Of a stretch of 45,317 nucleotides of DNA, positions 43,077-45,317 are shown piece after piece. The notes below the pieces were generated by a model. It was not told the origin of the DNA, did no database searches, and saw nothing but the letters and a program-made list of their open reading frames with translations. Numbering within the stretch: the first letter of the stretch is position 1; each line of letters opens with the position of its first letter. Made by a program: the position numbers and the translations under genes. The DNA comes from Pelagophyceae sp. CCMP2097 (lineage: Eukaryota > Sar > Pelagophyceae), in assembly GCA_026770575.1 (NCBI GenBank), contig MU657454.1, forward strand, positions 16,654 through 61,970, given 5' to 3'.

Positions 43077-43793
43077 CTAGAGCGACGCGGAGCCGTCGTG
43101 AGCGGCGCGCGAGCGGTTGAAGCGGTCGCGGTCCTCGGCGGCCGTGAGCGTGTTCGCCGGGTTCACCGCGCTGCGGATGTAGGGTGCCGTCGTGGTCGAA
43201 GCGATGCAGACGAACGGCGTGATCGCGGACGGCTCGTGGCGCTGGTCGGCGAAGTAGGGCGCCGTCGTGGTCGAAGCGATGCAGACGGACGGCTTGGTCG
43301 CGAACGGCTCTTGGCGCTGCTCGGCGAAGTAGGGCGCCGTCGTGTTCGAAGCGATGCAGACGGACGGCGTGATCGCGGACGGCTCGTGGCGCTGCTCGGC
43401 GAAGTAGGGCGCCGTCGTGGTCGAAGCGATGCAGACGGACGGCTCGGTCGCGAACGGGTCCGCAGCGACGCCGCCGGACGTCGTGATCGTGAGCGGGTCC
43501 GCGGCGGCGCCGCCGGGCGGCTTGGGCGCGACGCCGCCGAGCGGCGTGGGCACGAGCGGGTCCGGGCTCAGCACGGCGAAGCCGAGCGCCAAGTCGGTGA
43601 CGTCGTGGTGCGGCGTGAGCACGAACGGGTCCGGGGGCTGCACGTCAAAATCGCACGGCGGGTTCGACGCGAAGAAAGCCGGTCCGGCCGCGACGTACAT
43701 CGCCGCGGCCGGTGGCGCCGTGGCCGGATCGACCTGCGAGAGCGTAGTGGTAGCAAAAGGGCCCAATAACCCACAATGGATCACCGCAGTCAC
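43077..43793 (-). CDS. Hypothetical repeat protein with DPF motifs
   Basis: The frame gives up to 238 residues ending at 43077. It has four copies of a 25-residue repeat, PSVCIASTTTAPYFAEQRH plus EPSAIT, encoded by the 75-bp tandem repeat. Before these is a Pro-rich region with spaced DPF/DPL motifs (PPDPFVLTP, SPDPLVPTP, AADPLTITT, AADPFATEP). DPF motifs bind clathrin adaptors in endocytic proteins, but here that is only a resemblance. There is no ATG before residue 32 and a CTCTCGCAG acceptor precedes VDPATAP, so this may be a last exon. Its 5' end lies inside the second 222-bp repeat. Confidence 0.4.
   Translation of the reverse strand: MTAVIHCGLLGPFATTTLSQVDPATAPPAAAMYVAAGPAFFASNPPCDFDVQPPDPFVLTPHHDVTDLALGFAVLSPDPLVPTPLGGVAPKPPGGAAADPLTITTSGGVAADPFATEPSVCIASTTTAPYFAEQRHEPSAITPSVCIASNTTAPYFAEQRQEPFATKPSVCIASTTTAPYFADQRHEPSAITPFVCIASTTTAPYIRSAVNPANTLTAAEDRDRFNRSRAAHDGSASL
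43181..43460. repeat. 75-bp tandem repeat, four copies
   Basis: Units start at 43181, 43256, 43331 and 43406 with AGGGCGCCGTCGTGGTCGAA. The period is exactly 75 bp, which preserves reading frame (25 codons) on the reverse strand. The fourth copy diverges after about 50 bp. Confidence 0.9.
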
Positions 43794-43992
43794 TGGCGGC
43801 CCAGTGGACTGAAATGTGATGGTTAGACGTTATACTGGGAGAAACGGAGCGAGTGCCGGGCAGGAGCGCGCCGAGTACCGGGCAGCCGGGAACGGCAGAT
43901 GCCCGGCGCGGGGAGCGCGGAGAGCTCCTGGCGCATGTCCGGAATGAGCGGGAACGCGGTATCGCTGAACGGTTTAGCGATGGCTCTCTGTG
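43771..43992. repeat. 222-bp direct repeat, copy 2
   Basis: This is the partner of 42473-42694, 1298 bp downstream in the same orientation. Near-identity implies a recent duplication. The pair could be a segmental duplication or element termini, but the ends are not TG...CA and no target duplication is evident. Confidence 0.85.
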
Positions 43993-44036
43993 GAAACGGG
44001 ACAGCGCGAAGAGAAGCGGCGGGCGGTGTCAGTCAT

Positions 44037-44639
44037 CTAGCAGTGCCGGCCGTTAGGCCGCTGGACGTAAGGTCCCTGTCGGAAGACGTAGGCCTGCTGG
44101 CGCGCGGCGTACTGGCGCCGAGCCTGTGCGGCAAAGAAGCAGCTCGACGGCGCGTGGCGCGGCTCGCCGACGGCGTCGAGTTGCGTGAGCAGCGCGCGGG
44201 CGCGGCCGCGCATGGATCCGATCCCCCACTCCCTGTAGAAGCGGTTGGAGAGTGCGGAGGCCGCGTCGTTGGTGTTGCGCGCGCCCATCTCCTTCCAGTG
44301 GCGGATGGCGATTCGCTCGGCGATGACCTTGAGCAACGCGTGCACGTTGACGGACGCCTCACCAAAGTCGCCGAAGACGAATCCCTTGACTGGGCCGAAC
44401 GAGCGGAGCAGCGCCCGCACCGGCCCGACGGTCGTGGACGCCACCTTAGTGCCGTTCGCGTGCTTGCGTGGCAGGCCAGTGGTCGGGTCCACCTCGTGCG
44501 CGGGACAGCGGTCGAACTGGACGTCGAGTGCGAGCGCGTGCTTGTCGTACTCATCGTTGACCTTGGCCGCGCGGATGTCGACCGGCTTGCCTGCGCGGAG
44601 GGTTCGCGCTTGGCCGTAGTTCGAGACGACACCGGGATT
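44037..44639 (-). pseudogene. C-terminal fragment of an unrecognised mobile-element-type protein
   Basis: The frame is open from the GC/AT composition boundary at about 44640 to the stop at 44037, with no good start. It reads KVNDEYDKHALALDVQFDR, GPVRALLRSFGPVKGFVFG, FGEASVNVHALLKVIAERIA and a terminal MRGRARALLTQLDAVG helix. From memory, proteins with this GPVxGxVxGxxGE-S-xxxH pattern are repetitive in algal and dinoflagellate genomes, often beside reverse transcriptases; I cannot name the family. The abrupt loss of GC at 44640 shows the gene is truncated at its 5' end. Confidence 0.4.
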
Positions 44640-44740
44640 AAGTTAAAGTTAAAGGAAATACTTTAGCTGAAAGTTATCTAAATTTTAAGAGGGCGTTTTT
44701 TAAATGTTCCCCCAAAAGGAAATATCAAATTAAGTTCATA

Positions 44741-45037
44741 GCTGGGCGGGTTTAATTCCGACCTTTCTCAGAAAGCACGATTTTTGCGCCAAAATATCTC
44801 AGTAGGGCATTTTAAGGTTTGAGTCAAATCTGACAAATTTCTTATTGAGTATTTGCAAAAGTGGCCTCGACCAGCAAGTTGAAGGTGGGAGGGTGCTGCA
44901 CAGCCGGGGGAGCCAGAGGAGACGGGGCCGAGCTGCCAAGCCAGTGAACACCGCGGCAAAGCCTTGCGTTTTCGAGGCAATCACTAAATCGCAGAAATCG
45001 TGCTTTCTGAGAAAGGTCGGAATTAAACCCGCCTAGC
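44741..45037. mobile_element. MITE, 297 bp, TA-flanked
   Basis: Inverted ends of about 43 bp start GCTGGGCGGGTTTAATTCCG on the left and differ at one base on the right (GCTAGGCGGG). TA flanks both sides (44739-44740 and 45038-45039). The interior is moderately GC-rich with no gene. TIRs of this length and a TA duplication fit a Tc1/mariner-type non-autonomous element. Confidence 0.8.
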
Positions 45038-45039
45038 TA

Positions 45040-45317
45040 TGAAAGTCCTTTACTTCCCGATAGGAAATCGGCTATCCGATCGGAAATTTGGGGGAAGATT
45101 TGAATAAATCAACCCCCCTCTATCGCCCAACAGCCGAACTTGCGGTTGAAGTATCATTAAATTTGCGGTGCCATTTGCGGTGAAATACCATTAAAAATTG
45201 CGGTGCCTTTGCGGTGCAATTTCGAGAAAATGAATTATTTCGGTAACTTTTAAACCCATAACCCATAGCACAGGAAAGATCCCATCACTGCCGAAGTAGA
45301 TTATCACGAGACCCCCC
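45040..45317. repeat. Window end with short TTGCGGTG repeats
   Basis: TTGCGGTG(C/A) words recur six times between 45140 and 45220, alternating with CATTAAA. No gene is seen before the window ends. Confidence 0.5.

Noticed and set aside
42473..43992. LTR retrotransposon with the 222-bp repeats as LTRs
   Set aside because: The repeats do not start TG and end CA, the interior has no gag/pol, no primer-binding site is seen, and no target duplication flanks them.

Overview
The window looks like nuclear DNA of a eukaryotic alga, most plausibly a GC-rich stramenopile of pelagophyte type. That placement is inference; no rRNA or tRNA gene is present to fix it. The reasons are: very GC-rich coding with short GT-AG introns (46-78 nt at most), two ordinary eukaryotic housekeeping genes (a very-long-chain 3-hydroxyacyl-CoA dehydratase fused to a Rossmann-like domain, and a NOP9-type Pumilio-repeat protein), and a dense set of eukaryotic mobile elements. 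Base composition is mosaic, with AT-rich blocks at about 1-8.9 kb, 30.5-34.3 kb and 44.6 kb to the end.

Layout. 1-9.4 kb: AT-rich DNA holding two TA-flanked MITEs, one copy of a tRNA-like SINE, and a decayed reverse-strand gene (4945-7545) of virus/mobile-element type combining a polymerase-like region and an SF1 helicase. 9.7-17.5 kb: a Mutator-like (MULE) element with long inverted ends. Both ends encode a DnaJ (J) domain; the left one continues into a MULE transposase broken by stop codons. An apparently intact hAT transposon (16-bp TIRs, 7/8-bp target duplication, 854-aa transposase with a 48-nt intron) sits inside the MULE's left terminal repeat. 18.2-25 kb, reverse strand: a retroelement C-terminal fragment, a hairpin-bearing 150-bp tandem repeat, and a multi-exon gene in which a coiled-coil-rich first exon is spliced to a DUF6589/KDZ-like transposase. 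25.2-30.5 kb: unrecognised ORFs, some broken, and a second SINE copy. 30.5-34.6 kb: a third SINE copy, then a truncated non-LTR retrotransposon (LINE) on the reverse strand with a PHD finger in its reverse-transcriptase ORF and its catalytic palm deleted, then a SINE fragment. 34.6-37.5 kb: gene-poor repeats. 37.5-42.4 kb: the two housekeeping genes, both on the reverse strand. 42.4-45.3 kb: two near-identical 222-bp direct repeats around minisatellites and a 25-aa-repeat ORF, a truncated mobile-element-type gene, and a third TA-flanked MITE.

How it fits together. Most of the window is transposon and relic sequence nested around a two-gene island. The dehydratase acts in ER fatty-acid elongation and NOP9 in nucleolar 18S rRNA maturation; they are neighbours without an evident shared pathway. 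The most unusual architectures are the J-domain MULE, the PHD-bearing LINE, the dehydratase-Rossmann fusion, and the relic polymerase-helicase gene.
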